Below, piece after piece: positions 1 to 6,071 of a stretch of 12,639 nt of DNA. The stretch comes from Bhargavaea ullalensis (lineage in GTDB: Bacteria > Bacillota > Bacilli > Bacillales_A > Planococcaceae): NCBI RefSeq assembly GCF_040545425.1, contig NZ_JBEPLW010000042.1. One strand, written 5' to 3'. The notes under the pieces are model-generated. The model did not search any database, had not been told where the DNA came from, and saw nothing but the letters and a program-made list of their open reading frames with translations. Position 1 is the stretch's first letter. Each line of letters starts with the position of its first letter. Made by a program: the position numbers and the translations under genes.

Positions 1-42
1 AGGGGTTTTATGGGCAAGAACATGCGAAATATCCATTAAAAT

Positions 43-84
43 GACAAAACGACCCCAAAAGATTTCTTTTGGGTCCGTTTTGTC
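43..84. terminator. Imperfect hairpin, probable bidirectional terminator
   Basis: Two 19-nt arms (43-61 and 66-84) pair around a 4-nt loop with two adjacent internal mismatches. Each outer arm carries a TTTT run on its own strand, so the hairpin could stop transcription from either side. It probably ends a gene lying left of the window. Nothing else is recognisable in the first 42 bases. Confidence 0.5.
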
Positions 85-93
85 TACAGTCTG

Positions 94-128
94 AAACCGC
101 TTCCGCCACATACGGCGGAAGCGGTTTT
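94..128. terminator. Perfect 14-bp hairpin, terminator
   Basis: Arms 94-107 and 114-127 are perfectly complementary around a 6-nt loop. On the plus strand the stem runs into TTTTGATTT. On the minus strand it follows the amidase stop codon (132-134) within a few bases, although the U-tract on that side is weak (TTTCAGAC). It probably serves the amidase gene, and the plus strand as well. Confidence 0.65.
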
Positions 129-131
129 GAT

Positions 132-623
132 TTAAGTGAACCGGTCACTGATCTTCCAAAACACATAGGTTGCATCCGGCCGCCAGGCGTAGGAATCCTT
201 GTAGGCCCAGTGCCTCCCCTTCACGTTGTACGTATGGGCATTCACATACGGCACGCCGTCGACGACCGACGTGACGATCGTGGTGTGGTTGAACACCCCG
301 TCCCCTTCGAAGTCATAGGAAATGACATCCCCCGGCTCAAGCTCCGACGCGGATCCGACCTGTTTCGCGGTGAGTCCCCGGTCCGACCCCGCCAAATACC
401 AGCGGAGCGAATGCGAAACGCTCCAGCTGAAACTCCAGCTTCCTCCCCCGATCCACCAACCCTTCTCCCGGTTCGGCGCTCCCCGCATCGGCGCCCCGCC
501 CGCCCGGAGGCATTGTGAAATATAATTCGTACAGTCGACCGCAAACTTCGGATACGCCGGATTGTAGTCATCCCACCACCGGTTCGCATACGCGACGGCC
601 GCTTCCCGGTCATAGACAGCCAG
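132..623 (-). CDS. Amidase_6-domain putative cysteine hydrolase, CTG start
   Basis: This is a stand-alone putative amidase domain (Amidase_6, PF12671), a papain/NlpC-like fold usually placed in peptidoglycan or peptide amide hydrolysis; the substrate is unknown. Read from CTG at 621-623 it has 163 residues. The family opening YDREAAVAYANRWW starts at residue 4. The likely nucleophile is Cys31 in VDCTNYISQC, and candidate His residues are His113 (FNHTTIV) and His130 (NAHTYN). The frame is open up to a TAG at 666-668 but has no ATG, GTG or TTG before residue 46, which lies after the catalytic Cys. A strong AGGAGG sits 7 nt before the CTG, so CTG is chosen. Related Bacillus proteins carry about 100-150 extra N-terminal residues (recalled, not searched) that are absent here. 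No signal peptide is visible. The gene could be an N-terminally truncated remnant, but the good ribosome binding site argues against that. Confidence 0.75.
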   Translation of the reverse strand: MAVYDREAAVAYANRWWDDYNPAYPKFAVDCTNYISQCLRAGGAPMRGAPNREKGWWIGGGSWSFSWSVSHSLRWYLAGSDRGLTAKQVGSASELEPGDVISYDFEGDGVFNHTTIVTSVVDGVPYVNAHTYNVKGRHWAYKDSYAWRPDATYVFWKISDRFT

Positions 624-628
624 CCCCG

Positions 629-640
629 CACCTCCTCCCC
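629..640 (-). promoter_or_regulatory. Strong Shine-Dalgarno deciding the amidase start
   Basis: Read on the minus strand this is GGGGAGGAGGTG. The AGGAGG core ends 7 nt before the in-frame CTG at 621-623. A GTG overlaps the Shine-Dalgarno itself (629-631), but it is in another frame and too close to be used. Confidence 0.6.
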
Positions 641-715
641 TTAACCTATGTTGCCGGGGAAAAGGCTATGATTCCTCAGTCAAATCCGGCTGGTTCGGCC
701 GGTGGGAAATTAAAC

Positions 716-799
716 CTGTCCGGCTCAGGGGCCGAACCGTACGGCTCAACGCTGCATCCGTACGGTTCACGGCCCGACCCGTACGACTCATCACAGGAG
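716..799. repeat. Tandem 21-bp repeat, four units
   Basis: Units begin at 716, 737, 758 and 779 with an exact 21-nt period. Each contains a conserved core that reads TGARYCGTACGG on the minus strand (the first unit is more divergent, TGAGCCGGACAG), separated by 9 variable nucleotides. Because the period is a multiple of three, both strands encode spurious repeated peptides (PYGS-like on plus, SRTG-like on minus). The array lies between the tRNA terminator and the amidase ribosome binding site. I recall similar SRTG-coding intergenic repeats from other Bacillales, but their role is unknown to me. Confidence 0.75.
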
Positions 800-859
800 A
801 CCTTGCAGGAAGCGGGCGAATTCCTGTGACTGGCGGATCCGCCTTACCCAGACCACGAC

Positions 860-898
860 AAAAACCGCCGGGCTCTCTAAAAAGAGAATCCGGCGGTT
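860..898 (-). terminator. Terminator of the tRNA-Ala unit
   Basis: A 9-bp outer stem (863-871 with 890-898), extended by an inner TTCTC/GAGAG pairing, is followed on the minus strand by a TTTTT run. It lies 9 nt beyond the tRNA 3' end, so the tRNA appears to be a single-gene transcript. Confidence 0.85.
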
Positions 899-906
899 CA
901 TTCTGA

Positions 907-979
907 TGGAGCATAGGGGGCTCGAACCCCTGACCTCTGCGCTGCCAGCGCAACGCTCTCCCAATTGAGCTAATGCCCC
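907..979 (-). tRNA. tRNA-Ala(GGC)
   Basis: A complete 73-nt cloverleaf can be drawn on the minus strand. The 7-bp acceptor stem includes the G3-U70 pair that marks alanine tRNAs. There is a GCTC/GAGC D stem, an anticodon loop CTGGCAG giving anticodon GGC (reads GCC), a 5-bp T stem with TTCGAGC loop, and discriminator A73. The CCA end is not encoded: the base after A73 is T, so CCA must be added by the nucleotidyltransferase. The gene has its own promoter and terminator. Confidence 0.95.
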
Positions 980-998
980 GTTTGTTTGGTACAATGAA

Positions 999-1027
999 GA
1001 GTATACCAGACAATCGATTCGTTGACA
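999..1027 (-). promoter_or_regulatory. Promoter of tRNA-Ala
   Basis: On the minus strand, TTGTCA (-35) is separated by 17 nt from TATACT (-10). Both are one mismatch from the sigma-A consensus. The expected transcription start lies about 10-15 nt before the tRNA 5' end, a usual arrangement for a tRNA gene. Confidence 0.7.
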
Positions 1028-1050
1028 ACATAGAAATTGAGGTGGTCGCC

Positions 1051-2073
1051 ATGCAGCACGCTGAGCGTGAAATCACGGAGCCTGTCCGGCTTTCGAACCC
1101 GGACGGCACCGTCAACCCCGATGCGATCGGCTTCGCCCGGAGCCCGATCATCACCGGCAACCTTGCGAAAAACTATCTGAAGAAAAAGCGCTGGAACTAC
1201 TGGTGTGTGTTCGGCGACGAAGTGCTGTTTTCGGCAACCGTTGTGCATCTGGACTATGCGGCGGTCTGTTTCGTCTACCTCCTGCACTACGAAACCCAGC
1301 GCTTCTTCGAAAAGACCGTCACCATCCCGATCGGCCGCAATGTGTTCATGCCCGACGACGTCCACGGGAATGTGTCGTTCACCCATCCGGATATGAACAT
1401 CCAGATGCTTTACGCCCAAAACAGCACCCGGCTGCTTGTAACGGTGCCCGACTTTGACGGCGAACTGCTGCATGCCGATCTGCTCATCACCCACCTGCCC
1501 GGCGACGAGTCCCTGAATGTCGTCGTGCCGTGGAACCGCAGGCAGTTCCAGTTCACCGCCAAGCATCATCTGCTCCCGACCGAAGGATTCGTGTCCCTCG
1601 GCGACCGGCGGTACGAGCTGACGCGCGACGAAAGTTTCGCCGTCCTTGATTTCGGCCGGGGCATCTGGCCGCGCAAGGCCGTCTCGAACTGGGCGATGGC
1701 TTCACAACGATACGGCCGGCGCCGGATCGGCCTCAACTTCGGAGGACAATGGACAGATGGAACCGGGATGACGGAAAACGCGGTTTTCCTTGACGGCAAG
1801 ATGTTCAAAATCAGCGAGGATGTGCTGTTCGAATACGACCCGGAAGATTTCATGAAGCCATGGCGCATCCGGACGAAATTCTCGCGCACGGTTGACCTCA
1901 CGTTCACCCCGTTTTTCGAGCGGACCGCCGGCACCGACGTCCGGCTCGTCCGCTCGGAAGTCCATCAGCTGATCGGCTACTTCAGTGGATGGCTCCGGCT
2001 CCAGGATCCTCATATGGACCTTCACATCGTCAAACTGCTCGGCTCTTCTGAAGAGCACCGGGCGGTCTGGTGA
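1051..2073 (+). CDS. DUF2804 family protein
   Basis: This 340-residue protein matches the DUF2804 family (PF10974) in length and in motifs such as the N-terminal G..NPDAIGFARSPI, the central DFGRGIWP and LNFGGQW, and the C-terminal VHQLIGYFSGWLRL. The biochemical function of the family is not known to me. No signal peptide or membrane segment is visible, so it is probably cytoplasmic, and its composition suggests a beta-rich fold. The ATG at 1051 is preceded by AGGTGG 5 nt upstream; the same frame is open from 973, but that start would lie inside the tRNA gene. The gene stands alone, divergent from the tRNA and convergent with the phosphodiesterase gene. No convincing plus-strand promoter was found in the short gap to the tRNA. 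Confidence 0.8.
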   Translation: MQHAEREITEPVRLSNPDGTVNPDAIGFARSPIITGNLAKNYLKKKRWNYWCVFGDEVLFSATVVHLDYAAVCFVYLLHYETQRFFEKTVTIPIGRNVFMPDDVHGNVSFTHPDMNIQMLYAQNSTRLLVTVPDFDGELLHADLLITHLPGDESLNVVVPWNRRQFQFTAKHHLLPTEGFVSLGDRRYELTRDESFAVLDFGRGIWPRKAVSNWAMASQRYGRRRIGLNFGGQWTDGTGMTENAVFLDGKMFKISEDVLFEYDPEDFMKPWRIRTKFSRTVDLTFTPFFERTAGTDVRLVRSEVHQLIGYFSGWLRLQDPHMDLHIVKLLGSSEEHRAVW

Positions 2074-2112
2074 ATTTCACCGAATGCCTTCATCTTTTCA
2101 TTCCAACCAATC

Positions 2113-2151
2113 AAGCAGTGCCGCCCATCTCCGGGCCGCGCTGCTTTTTTT
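2113..2151. terminator. Bidirectional terminator between convergent genes
   Basis: Arms 2113-2126 and 2133-2146 form a 14-bp stem with one mismatch and one G-T pair, followed by a TTTTTTT run on plus. It lies between the DUF2804 stop (2073) and the phosphodiesterase stop (2159). The plus-strand orientation is stronger. Confidence 0.85.
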
Positions 2152-2158
2152 CATTCGC

Positions 2159-2878
2159 TCAGCCTCCGAACAGCCCGGCCATTTCTTCCGGATGATCCGT
2201 GAATATGGCGCGTGCGCCCGAGCGGCGGACCATTTCCGCATGTTCCCGGCTGTTGACGGTGAACACGCGGATGACCGCCCCTTCGGCGGCTGCGCGCTGT
2301 CCGGATTCCCGGACGGCATAGGGAATGGCCGAGTGCAGGGCATCCCCTCCGATTGAAGCGGCGTAGCCCGGACCGTCCGCCAAGATTTCCATGAACAGGA
2401 CGCCGGTTTCGATCTCCGGTGCTTCCCGCTTCGCCTCGCGGATCGTTTCATGATCGAACGAAGACAGGATGACCCGCTGCTCCAGGCCGAATTCCCGCAC
2501 GGCTGCGATGACTTTTTCCCGCATGCCGGGATACGGGAAAACGTCCGACTTGAGCTCAATGTTCAAACGGTGAGGCGTATGCTCAAACAATGCAAGCACT
2601 TCCATGAGCGTCGGAATCCTCTCTCCTTCAAATTCCCGCGAAAACCAGGAGCCCGCATCCAGTTTTTTAATTTCCGATAGCGTCAGATCCTTCACCATTC
2701 CGTTGCCGTCCGTCGTGCGGTCGACCGTTTCATCATGGATGACGACCGGTTCGCCGTCCGCCGTCAGATGGACATCAAATTCCACTCCGGTGATCGCCAG
2801 TCCTGCCGTCTTCCTGAAAGCCGCCATTGTGTTTTCCGGACAGCTTCCGGAAGCCCCGCGGTGTGCAAAGATCTCCAT
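2159..2878 (-). CDS. Glycerophosphodiester phosphodiesterase (GDPD family)
   Basis: This 239-residue TIM-barrel enzyme hydrolyses glycerophosphodiesters to glycerol 3-phosphate and an alcohol, feeding phospholipid turnover. The GDPD signature is complete: HRGASGSCPENT at residues 6-17 (His6, Arg7, Glu15), the metal-binding pair Glu33 and Asp35 in VEFDVHLTADG, catalytic His48 in VVIHDETVDRTT, the ELKSD strand near residue 108, and the C-terminal FTVNS and FTDHP segments. The length is typical of the short cytoplasmic UgpQ/YhdW-like forms, and there is no signal peptide, unlike secreted GlpQ. The ribosome binding site is diffuse (AGGAAGG 10 nt and GAGGGG 2 nt before the ATG). The gene appears to be a single transcription unit. 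Family assignment is secure; the exact substrate is not. Confidence 0.93.
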   Translation of the reverse strand: MEIFAHRGASGSCPENTMAAFRKTAGLAITGVEFDVHLTADGEPVVIHDETVDRTTDGNGMVKDLTLSEIKKLDAGSWFSREFEGERIPTLMEVLALFEHTPHRLNIELKSDVFPYPGMREKVIAAVREFGLEQRVILSSFDHETIREAKREAPEIETGVLFMEILADGPGYAASIGGDALHSAIPYAVRESGQRAAAEGAVIRVFTVNSREHAEMVRRSGARAIFTDHPEEMAGLFGG

Positions 2879-2924
2879 TTCCCCTCATCCTTCCTGCCGG
2901 GCCGAGCGCCCGGAGTTTGCGTTG

Positions 2925-2933
2925 ATTATCCCA
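2925..2933 (-). promoter_or_regulatory. Possible extended -10 for the phosphodiesterase gene
   Basis: The minus strand reads TGGGATAAT, an extended -10 with one mismatch from TATAAT, about 47 nt before the start codon. No matching -35 hexamer is visible, so this is a weak call. Confidence 0.3.
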
Positions 2934-3023
2934 CATCGGGAACTTCTCCGCCATCCGCCACGGTTTAGAAACGGTCATTTTAGGCAAGATAAAGACAAAG
3001 GGATAACGAAAGGGTGTGCAACC

Positions 3024-3557
3024 ATGAAACTGAGACTGCTCGGCCTGACTTTGCTTTCCGGGACACTCGTCCTCGGCGCATGCGGCAACGGCAACAACGA
3101 CAAAAACGACAACTCGGCCACAACAGAAGACACCGGCAATACGACGGAAGAAGCGCCTGACAATAACGCGGCGGGCGAGAACCCGGCTGGCGGCAAGGGT
3201 GATGAAGGCATGCAGGAGACGCAGCAGGGCTACGGCTTCAAAGTCTTTGATCTTGAAATCGAGGTAGACGGCGAGGATGCGGTCGATGCGGATTACAAGA
3301 CGGACGAAGACGGGACATTCGAAGCGGATTATAAAAACACACTGCAGGGCGTCGACTACGACAACGATGAAAATCAGAAAGAAGCGATCGATGAACTCGA
3401 CAAGCTGTTCAAGGACATCATCCTTGATCAGCAGATGAGCGAGGATGAAGTAAAGCAGAACATCCTTCAGGCACTCGATGTCAAGGATTACTCGAAATTC
3501 GATCTGGAAATTGAATTTGACGACGGCAAGACAATGAAAATCGAAGAAAATAAATAA
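3024..3557 (+). CDS. YusW-like lipoprotein
   Basis: The product is a 177-residue predicted lipoprotein. It has a short basic n-region (MKLR), a hydrophobic core and the lipobox LGAC with Cys20 as the lipidation site, so it should be anchored on the outer face of the membrane. Residues 21-70 are a disordered Asn/Asp/Thr/Glu-rich linker. Residues from about 72 onward resemble the YusW-like domain (PF14039): acidic beta strands with two copies of the phrase DLEIE (FDLEIEVDG and KFDLEIEFDDG) around a helical segment rich in Asp, Glu and Lys. Function is unknown. The ATG at 3024 follows AAAGGGTG at about 7 nt. It has its own terminator and is divergent from the phosphodiesterase gene; no clear promoter was identified in the 145-nt gap. 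Confidence 0.82.
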   Translation: MKLRLLGLTLLSGTLVLGACGNGNNDKNDNSATTEDTGNTTEEAPDNNAAGENPAGGKGDEGMQETQQGYGFKVFDLEIEVDGEDAVDADYKTDEDGTFEADYKNTLQGVDYDNDENQKEAIDELDKLFKDIILDQQMSEDEVKQNILQALDVKDYSKFDLEIEFDDGKTMKIEENK

Positions 3558-3567
3558 TCCCCGAATC

Positions 3568-3607
3568 ACCCGCACATGCCCGCAAATCGCGGCTGTGCGG
3601 GTTTTTT
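3568..3607 (+). terminator. Terminator of the lipoprotein gene
   Basis: A 9-bp outer stem (3568-3576 with 3594-3602) with further GC pairing inside is followed by TTTTTT. It lies 10 nt after the lipoprotein stop codon. Confidence 0.88.
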
Positions 3608-3737
3608 CATGTAAAATAAAGGATTAAACGATATTCCGTCCCTCAATTTCCGCTGACTTGCCGGTTTATAACACTCATTTTTCGGTAATCTATTATGAGA
3701 ACCATTTACACAGTCTGACATCCGGAGGTCTTGCATC

Positions 3738-4799
3738 ATGGCGAAAAAACGACTGACATGGGTAGATGTCACGAAGGGATTCCTCATGATTCTCGTCGTG
3801 ATCGGACACTATCCCGGAGAACTTGACTTCCCGCTCTCCAAATATATTTACTGGTTCCACATGCCTGCCTTTTTCCTGATGAGCGGCTTGTTCTTCAAAG
3901 AGGCAAAAACCCGTGCAGAAGCGGGTGCATCGATCCGCAAGCGGTTCATGCAGCTGATCGTTCCGTATTTATTCTTCCTTCTCCTGATCACGCTCATGCG
4001 TTACGGCATGGAACTCGGATACGGCAACACCGATCTCCACTGGTACTTGAACGACCTGTGGACGCTCGTTGTCGGCGGCCGGTTCGTCCGCGGCGCTTAC
4101 GGCGTATTCTGGTTCGTCACAACCCTGTTCGCCGTATTCATCATCTTCACGGCGCTCACCCGCCACCTCGGCCGCAAAGCCCAGCTTGCCGTCATCGCCG
4201 GCTTTTATGTGGCGGCGCATGCCGAGAGCTTCTTCGCCAAGTATGCGCTGAGCGGCGGGACGGTGGAGGCCGCGCAACAGATTCCGCTTCCTTGGAACAT
4301 TGACGTCGCCCTTATGGCAGCCGTCTATTTCGCGCTCGGCTATTATTTGAAGACGTTCTGGATGGATATTTCCCGGAAGTGGTTCACCGCAGGCGTTGTG
4401 ACGGCGGCCGCCTGCCTGATCATGGATGCGGCCGGCGTGTTCGACTACCGGCTCAGCATGAAATTCCTTCGTTATGACCATTTCTTCCTGGACTTAATCA
4501 TTCCGATTTCCTGCACGGTCGTCATCATCGGGCTGTTCCAGCGGCTCACTGCGAAAATGCCGCTCACCTGGCTGCAGAAAATCGAGAAGCACTCGATCTC
4601 CGTCATGTATCTGCACATTTTCGCGGACATCGTGCTCAATGATTTCTTCACCTACGGGCTCATCGGATTCACGGCAATCGGCCTTGTGCTGCCGATTCTC
4701 GTCTCGATCGCCCTGCAGAAGTTCATTCCGTACGGCAAACTGCTTCTCGGCGGCTTTCGCCCGAAGAAAAAGCCGAAGCCGTCCGTCGCCGGAGACTAG
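3738..4799 (+). CDS. Acyltransferase family 3 membrane protein
   Basis: This 353-residue polytopic protein belongs to the acyltransferase-3 family (PF01757), whose members move acetyl, succinyl or other acyl groups onto surface sugars, peptidoglycan or antibiotics. The N-terminus has the family pattern WVDVTKGFLMILVVIGHY, with the likely catalytic His24 at the end of the first helix, then the FHMPAFFLMSG motif (residues 40-50) opening the next helix. About ten membrane helices are visible, ending in a basic tail (PKKKPKP). There is no fused SGNH domain. The ATG follows GGAGGT at 8 nt. It stands alone between two terminators, so the acceptor cannot be read from context. The cell-envelope role is inferred from the family. 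Confidence 0.88.
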   Translation: MAKKRLTWVDVTKGFLMILVVIGHYPGELDFPLSKYIYWFHMPAFFLMSGLFFKEAKTRAEAGASIRKRFMQLIVPYLFFLLLITLMRYGMELGYGNTDLHWYLNDLWTLVVGGRFVRGAYGVFWFVTTLFAVFIIFTALTRHLGRKAQLAVIAGFYVAAHAESFFAKYALSGGTVEAAQQIPLPWNIDVALMAAVYFALGYYLKTFWMDISRKWFTAGVVTAAACLIMDAAGVFDYRLSMKFLRYDHFFLDLIIPISCTVVIIGLFQRLTAKMPLTWLQKIEKHSISVMYLHIFADIVLNDFFTYGLIGFTAIGLVLPILVSIALQKFIPYGKLLLGGFRPKKKPKPSVAGD

Positions 4800-4830
4800 G
4801 ACGGCAGTTGCAAACTTCAATCTAAAGACC

Positions 4831-4859
4831 AATGGAGACTGCCTGTGGCAGTCTCCATT
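4831..4859. terminator. Bidirectional terminator
   Basis: A perfect 13-bp stem (4831-4843 with 4847-4859) around TGT has T-rich flanks on both strands. It sits between the convergent acyltransferase and cation transporter genes and probably serves both. Confidence 0.9.
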
Positions 4860-4877
4860 TTGGTTCAATCATCCCTG

Positions 4878-5777
4878 TCATTCTTCGGATTCATACCAGG
4901 GGTTCAAATGAATCAGAACTTCATCCACATCCGGATGATGCTCAATGACCGTTTTCTTTATCTCCCGGATCATATCGTGGCCTTCCTGAATCGTTTTCTC
5001 GCCGGGAATGCTGATCCGGAGATCCACCAGCACATAGTGGCCATGGTCTCTGGCACGCAGGCGGTCGATTCTTTTCACTTCTGGAATCGTCAAGATCAGA
5101 GAAGCAAAACTGTCCAGCCGTTCCTGGCTGACGCTTTTTTCCATGAGTATGTCCAGCGCTTCCTTCCCCATGCCGAATGCCAGTCTGAACACGAGCGCAG
5201 TCACGATCAGTCCCGCAACGGGATCGCCGTATCCAAGAATTTTCACCTGAAGCAATTCTCCGGTGAGCGCCAGTCCGATCCCCAGCACTGCCGCCAATGA
5301 TGCGTAGACATCCGCAAGATGGTCATAGGCAGTGGCGATGAGCGCTTTGCTGCTTGTCTGTTTGCCGACCTTAAGCGTGTATACATATAAAATTTGTTTC
5401 CACACAAGTGAAATCACCGCTGCGGAAAATGCAATGATGCTCGCTTTTTCGGGTTCCGCAAAAAAAGCGGACACCGATTCGTAAGCAATGTAAAGGGCTG
5501 CCAGTCCCAGAATGATGGCCACGATGGCCGAACTGATGACCTCGGCTTTGCCGTGTCCGTACGGATGATCTTCATCGGCCGGCCGCTGGGAAATGCGCAT
5601 CGATGTCAGCGCCGCGGCACTCGCCACCACATCACCGGCATTGTGGTAGCCGTCTGCCAGAAGAACCGGGCTATGAAAGAGGGTGCCGACGACAATCTTG
5701 AGGATCGTCAGGATGATGTTGCTGATCAGGCTGATCCAGCCCGTAATAAATGTATTCGGTGCCGTGACTTGGCTCAT
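4878..5777 (-). CDS. Cation diffusion facilitator (CDF) metal exporter
   Basis: The 299-residue product is a CDF-family transporter (PF01545) that exports divalent metal ions by proton antiport. It has six membrane helices and a C-terminal cytoplasmic domain from about residue 210. Helix 2 has ADGYHNAGD with His45 and Asp49; helix 5 has AYDHLADV with Asp152 and Asp156. These would form an H/D plus D/D metal site. The loop motif HPYGHGKAE (71-79) is typical. B. subtilis has two manganese-exporting CDFs (MneP, MneS), and this could be one; the metal cannot be settled by eye. The ATG at 5775-5777 follows GGGAGGG at 6 nt and is preferred over a TTG at 5816 that lies against the upstream hairpin. 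A strong terminator lies in its leader. Confidence 0.9.
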   Translation of the reverse strand: MSQVTAPNTFITGWISLISNIILTILKIVVGTLFHSPVLLADGYHNAGDVVASAAALTSMRISQRPADEDHPYGHGKAEVISSAIVAIILGLAALYIAYESVSAFFAEPEKASIIAFSAAVISLVWKQILYVYTLKVGKQTSSKALIATAYDHLADVYASLAAVLGIGLALTGELLQVKILGYGDPVAGLIVTALVFRLAFGMGKEALDILMEKSVSQERLDSFASLILTIPEVKRIDRLRARDHGHYVLVDLRISIPGEKTIQEGHDMIREIKKTVIEHHPDVDEVLIHLNPWYESEE

Positions 5778-5810
5778 GAATTGCCCTCCCGTCTGATTCT
5801 TTCTCATGGG

Positions 5811-5847
5811 CAACAAAACCCCTTGACTGGTGTCCAGTCAAGGGGTT
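5811..5847 (-). terminator. Leader terminator or attenuator upstream of the CDF gene
   Basis: A perfect 14-bp stem (5817-5830 with 5834-5847, loop TGT) is followed on the minus strand by TTTTGTT, ending 34 nt before the CDF start codon. On the plus strand there is no U-tract. It lies downstream of the predicted CDF promoter, so it should stop most transcripts unless relieved. The exporter operon upstream already has its own terminator. Confidence 0.75.
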
Positions 5848-5897
5848 GGAATTTCAAAAGGATTTGATTTGCCGGTGAGATTAACACGAATCATCAT
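5838..5897 (-). CDS. Possible 19-residue leader peptide
   Basis: A short frame starting ATGATG encodes MMIRVNLTGKSNPFEIPTP, and its stop codon (5838-5840) falls inside the first arm of the leader terminator hairpin. The ribosome binding site is weak (AAAGAG, 6 nt before the ATG). The position is what a translation-coupled attenuator would need, but no run of regulatory codons is evident. This is speculative. Confidence 0.25.
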   Translation of the reverse strand: MMIRVNLTGKSNPFEIPTP

Positions 5898-5928
5898 TGA
5901 TCACTCTTTGCTTTTGTGGCGTTCCCTC

Positions 5929-5958
5929 ATTGTATCACTCGGCAGGCGGCACGGGCAA
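5929..5958 (-). promoter_or_regulatory. Probable promoter of the CDF gene
   Basis: On the minus strand TTGCCC is followed after 18 nt by TACAAT, with TG one base before the -10 (extended -10). The predicted transcript would have a leader of roughly 145 nt before the CDF start codon, containing the terminator hairpin. Confidence 0.5.
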
Positions 5959-6036
5959 GAATGCCGGACTCCCGGGCTTTTCCGCGTTCTTTTCATGTTT
6001 CTGGCCGGTCCCCCGCCCATGCCCTTGTTGCATATC

Positions 6037-6071
6037 AAAAAGCCCGGAGCTCCCCCCGCTCCGGGCTTTTT
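6037..6071 (-). terminator. Terminator of the ABC exporter operon
   Basis: A perfect 14-bp GC-rich stem (6037-6050 with 6058-6071, 7-nt loop) ends in TTTTT on the minus strand. Its first base overlaps the stop codon of the second exporter gene (6071-6073). Confidence 0.92.

Noticed and set aside
242..631. Amidase broken by a frameshift, with the GTG at 629-631 as the original start
   Set aside because: The GTG overlaps the Shine-Dalgarno and is in another frame, while the CTG in the correct frame has ideal spacing, so no frameshift is needed.
716..799. CRISPR-like array
   Set aside because: Period of 21 nt with a 12-bp core and 9-nt gaps is far too short for repeats plus spacers, and no cas genes are present.
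668..829. Possible small plus-strand protein with PYGS repeats
   Set aside because: The repeats come from the 21-bp DNA array, no convincing ribosome binding site precedes it, and the same array gives repeat peptides on the other strand.
666..1160. Minus-strand open frame of 164 codons
   Set aside because: It runs through the tRNA gene and its terminator, and part of its product is the SRTG-like translation of the 21-bp repeat.
970..1569. 199-codon minus-strand frame opposite the DUF2804 gene
   Set aside because: Antisense shadow of a gene with clear family motifs; no ribosome binding site or recognisable domain.
2979..3000. Sigma-B promoter before the lipoprotein gene (GTTTAG then AGGCAA)
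   Set aside because: The -35-like part is acceptable but the -10 does not match GGGTAT at proper spacing.
2775..3575. 266-codon minus-strand frame opposite the lipoprotein gene
   Set aside because: Its length comes from the biased codon use of the lipoprotein; it also crosses the phosphodiesterase start and promoter region.
5778..5935. yybP-ykoY manganese riboswitch before the CDF gene
   Set aside because: The conserved sequence blocks I know for this class were not seen, and the leader before the terminator is too short.
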